Shown piece after piece: positions 62,603 to 64,000 of a stretch of 64,000 nt of DNA. The stretch's first letter is position 1; each line of letters opens with the position of its first letter. The stretch lies in contig NZ_CP108549.1 in assembly GCF_036010325.1 (NCBI RefSeq), positions 7,192,001 through 7,256,000 on the forward strand, in the 5' to 3' direction. The translations under genes were made by a program, and so were the position numbers. The notes under the pieces were generated by a model. That model did not search any database. It saw only the letters and a list, made by a program, of their open reading frames with translations, and had not been told where the DNA came from. Origin of the DNA: Streptomyces sp. NBC_01210. Lineage in GTDB: Bacteria; Actinomycetota; Actinomycetes; Streptomycetales; Streptomycetaceae.

Positions 62603-63156
62603 GCCAGACCCCTCTCGGTGAGCAGCGCGTGAAGCGCCGCTGCGGACTCCTGCACGGTCTGCTGGTGCGACTCGATCCGCAGATCCGGGTTCTGCGGCTC
62701 CTCGTACGGGTCGTCGACACCGGTCAGGCCGCTGATCTCACCGGCGGCCTGCTTGGCGTAGAGACCCTTCACATCGCGTACGGAGCAGACCTCCACCGGA
62801 GTGGCGACATGCACCTCGACGTACGGCGTGCCCTCGGTGGCGTGGCGCTTGCGGACGGCCTCGCGGCTGTCCTCGTACGGGGCGATCACCGGCACGAGCG
62901 CCTTGATGCCGTTGGACGCCAGCAGTTCGGCGACGAAGCCGATCCGCTGGACGTTGGTGTGGCGGTCCTCGCGGCTGAAGCCGAGGCCGGCGGAGAGGAA
63001 CTCCCGGATCTCGTCGCCGTCGAGCACCTCGGTCCGGTGACCCTCGGCGCGCAGCCGCCCGGCCAGCTCGTAGGCGATGGTGGTCTTGCCGGCGCTCGGC
63101 AGCCCGGTGAGCCAGATGGTGGCCCCAGTCACGTTCTTGTCTCCCAGAATCGTCAT
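62599..63156 (-). CDS. cysC: Adenylylsulfate (APS) kinase
   Basis: 185 residues. The P-loop is GLPSAGKTT (18-26); DGDEIRE and FSREDRHTNVQRIGFVA follow as in APS kinases. The segment corresponding to the phospho-acceptor Ser motif of the E. coli enzyme (ISPxR) reads VIAPYEDSRE, with Ala in place of that Ser. It makes PAPS. Both an APS reductase (CysH) and this kinase are present, so PAPS is presumably used for sulfation or as a branch. Both ends overlap neighbours as ATGA. Confidence 0.95.
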   Translation of the reverse strand: MTILGDKNVTGATIWLTGLPSAGKTTIAYELAGRLRAEGHRTEVLDGDEIREFLSAGLGFSREDRHTNVQRIGFVAELLASNGIKALVPVIAPYEDSREAVRKRHATEGTPYVEVHVATPVEVCSVRDVKGLYAKQAAGEISGLTGVDDPYEEPQNPDLRIESHQQTVQESAAALHALLTERGLA

Positions 63157-63854
63157 CCGTGCAGCCCGCATTCGGTCTTGCCGCGCCCGGCCCAGCGTCC
63201 GGCCCTCGCGTCCTCGCCCTCCAGCACCCGGCGGGTGCAGGGCGCGCAGCCCACGGAGGCGTAACCGTCCATCAGCAGCGGGTTGGTGAGGACGCCGTGC
63301 TCGGCGACGTACGTGTCCACGTCCTCCTGCGTCCAGCGGGCGATCGGCGAGATCTTGACCTTCTGCCGCTTCTCGTCCCAGCCGACGACCGGGGTGTTCG
63401 CCCGGGTCGGGGACTCGTCGCGGCGCAGCCCCGTCGCCCAGGCGTCGTACGCGGTCAGTCCCTCTTCGAGGGGCTTGACCTTGCGCAGCGCGCAGCACAG
63501 GTCGGGGTCGCGGTCGTGCAGCTTCGGGCCGTACTCCGCGTCCTGCTCGGCGACCGACTGACGCGGCGTGAGCGTGATGACGTTGACGTCCATCACGGCC
63601 TCGACCGCGTCACGCGTGCCGATGGTCTCGGGGAAGTGGTAGCCGGTGTCGAGGAAGACGACGTCGACGCCCGGAAAGGCACGGGAGGCGAGGTGGGCCA
63701 CCACCGCGTCCTCCATCGAGGAGGTGACGCAGAAGCGCGGCCCGAAGGTGTCGGCCGCCCACTTCAGGATGTCCAGGGGCGAGGTCTCTTCCAGGTCCCG
63801 CCCGGCCTGTTCGGCGAGCGACTTGAGCTCGTCCTTGGTCTGAACCGCCGTCAT
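63153..63854 (-). CDS. cysH: Phosphoadenylyl/adenylyl-sulfate reductase (APS-reductase type)
   Basis: 233 residues. Iron-sulfur cysteines are C120 and C121 (DLCCALRKV) and C203 and C206 (GCAPCTRR), the four-cysteine pattern of assimilatory APS reductases. The catalytic Cys is C229 in KTECGLH. It reduces APS (rather than PAPS) to sulfite with thioredoxin. It starts by overlapping the stop of the zinc-ribbon gene and ends by overlapping cysC. Confidence 0.96.
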   Translation of the reverse strand: MTAVQTKDELKSLAEQAGRDLEETSPLDILKWAADTFGPRFCVTSSMEDAVVAHLASRAFPGVDVVFLDTGYHFPETIGTRDAVEAVMDVNVITLTPRQSVAEQDAEYGPKLHDRDPDLCCALRKVKPLEEGLTAYDAWATGLRRDESPTRANTPVVGWDEKRQKVKISPIARWTQEDVDTYVAEHGVLTNPLLMDGYASVGCAPCTRRVLEGEDARAGRWAGRGKTECGLHG

Positions 63855-64000
63855 ATCTCGTTCCCTCCACCGTCGTTGCGCTGAAGTCCACGGGACAGCA
63901 GCCCGAGGAACTTCAACTGGAAGGCTCGATTGCAGGCTGCGCATTCCCAGGCGCCGTGGCCCTGCTCGTTCGGACGCAGGTCCTCGTCACCGCAGTACGG
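63851..64000 (-). CDS. Small zinc-ribbon protein upstream of cysH, 5' end cut by window
   Basis: The last 49 residues are visible, ending ATGA with cysH. PYCGDEDLRPNEQGHG has one Cys and WECAACNRAFQLKFLG has a CxxC, so with the missing N-terminus it is likely a CxxC-CxxC zinc ribbon. Such a small protein sits between sulfite reductase and cysH in streptomycetes as I recall; the sulfite reductase gene should lie just beyond the right edge. Its job is unknown. Confidence 0.75.
   Translation of the reverse strand, partial: PYCGDEDLRPNEQGHGAWECAACNRAFQLKFLGLLSRGLQRNDGGGNEI

Overview
The window looks like a chromosomal core segment of a Streptomyces or a very close relative. Third codon positions are almost all G or C, and GTG and TTG starts preceded by GGAGG-type ribosome sites are common. 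Many families are actinobacterial or streptomycete specialities: TIGR04222, DUF397 with DUF5753-type XRE regulators, SAV2148-type HEPN proteins, mycothiol-linked proteins and streptogrisin-like proteases. GC-rich intergenic hairpin repeats of the streptomycete kind are present. No rRNA, tRNA, CRISPR array, insertion sequence or prophage was seen.

Layout. 0-6 kb (all minus strand): a secreted alpha/beta hydrolase cut by the window edge, then a compact block of two TIGR04222 membrane proteins, two DUF4142 proteins and one DUF692/MNIO enzyme. One TIGR04222 protein ends in a Gly/Ser/Cys repeat tail with eight cysteines, and its gene is coupled to the MNIO gene. This is the best candidate for a little-described system: an iron oxidase that may modify cysteines on a membrane-anchored partner. 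6-14.5 kb: peptidyl-tRNA hydrolase, an AIM24 protein with a two-gene ABC transporter, a polysaccharide deacetylase, a MarR/cupin pair, a streptogrisin-type protease with a silk-like tail, and an OhrR/Ohr peroxide module with a perfect operator palindrome. 14.5-22.4 kb: PPK2, an NCS2 permease remnant, a PhoX-like protein, OsmC, ZapE, a RibD-type reductase, murC and msrB. 22.6-29 kb: an orphan tandem-SUKH immunity protein, an XRE/DUF397 plus HATPase module, a VOC protein, a P-loop kinase, a conserved unknown and an M24 peptidase.

29-43.6 kb holds a dispersed glycogen-to-trehalose route (treZ, treY, glgX, all minus strand). It is interrupted by a beta-glucosidase and a sugar MFS transporter (convergent), an acetyltransferase with a possible leader peptide, and an FHA protein. 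A SAV2148-type HEPN protein and a DEDDh exonuclease follow. 43.8-56.5 kb: a phosphotransferase, an ATPase-less sugar ABC operon, a 0.5 kb hairpin-rich non-coding stretch, an MMPL pump, a subtilisin-like protease, and small metabolic and redox genes.

56.5-64 kb is a sulfur-assimilation operon on the minus strand: zinc-ribbon protein, cysH, cysC, cysD, cysN, a tiny overlapping ORF, a sulfonate-type ABC transporter and a sirohydrochlorin chelatase. It continues beyond the right edge, where a sulfite reductase would be expected. Sulfate and organosulfonate uptake, APS formation and reduction, and siroheme metal insertion are thus grouped together. All family names rest on motif recognition by eye; no database search was run.
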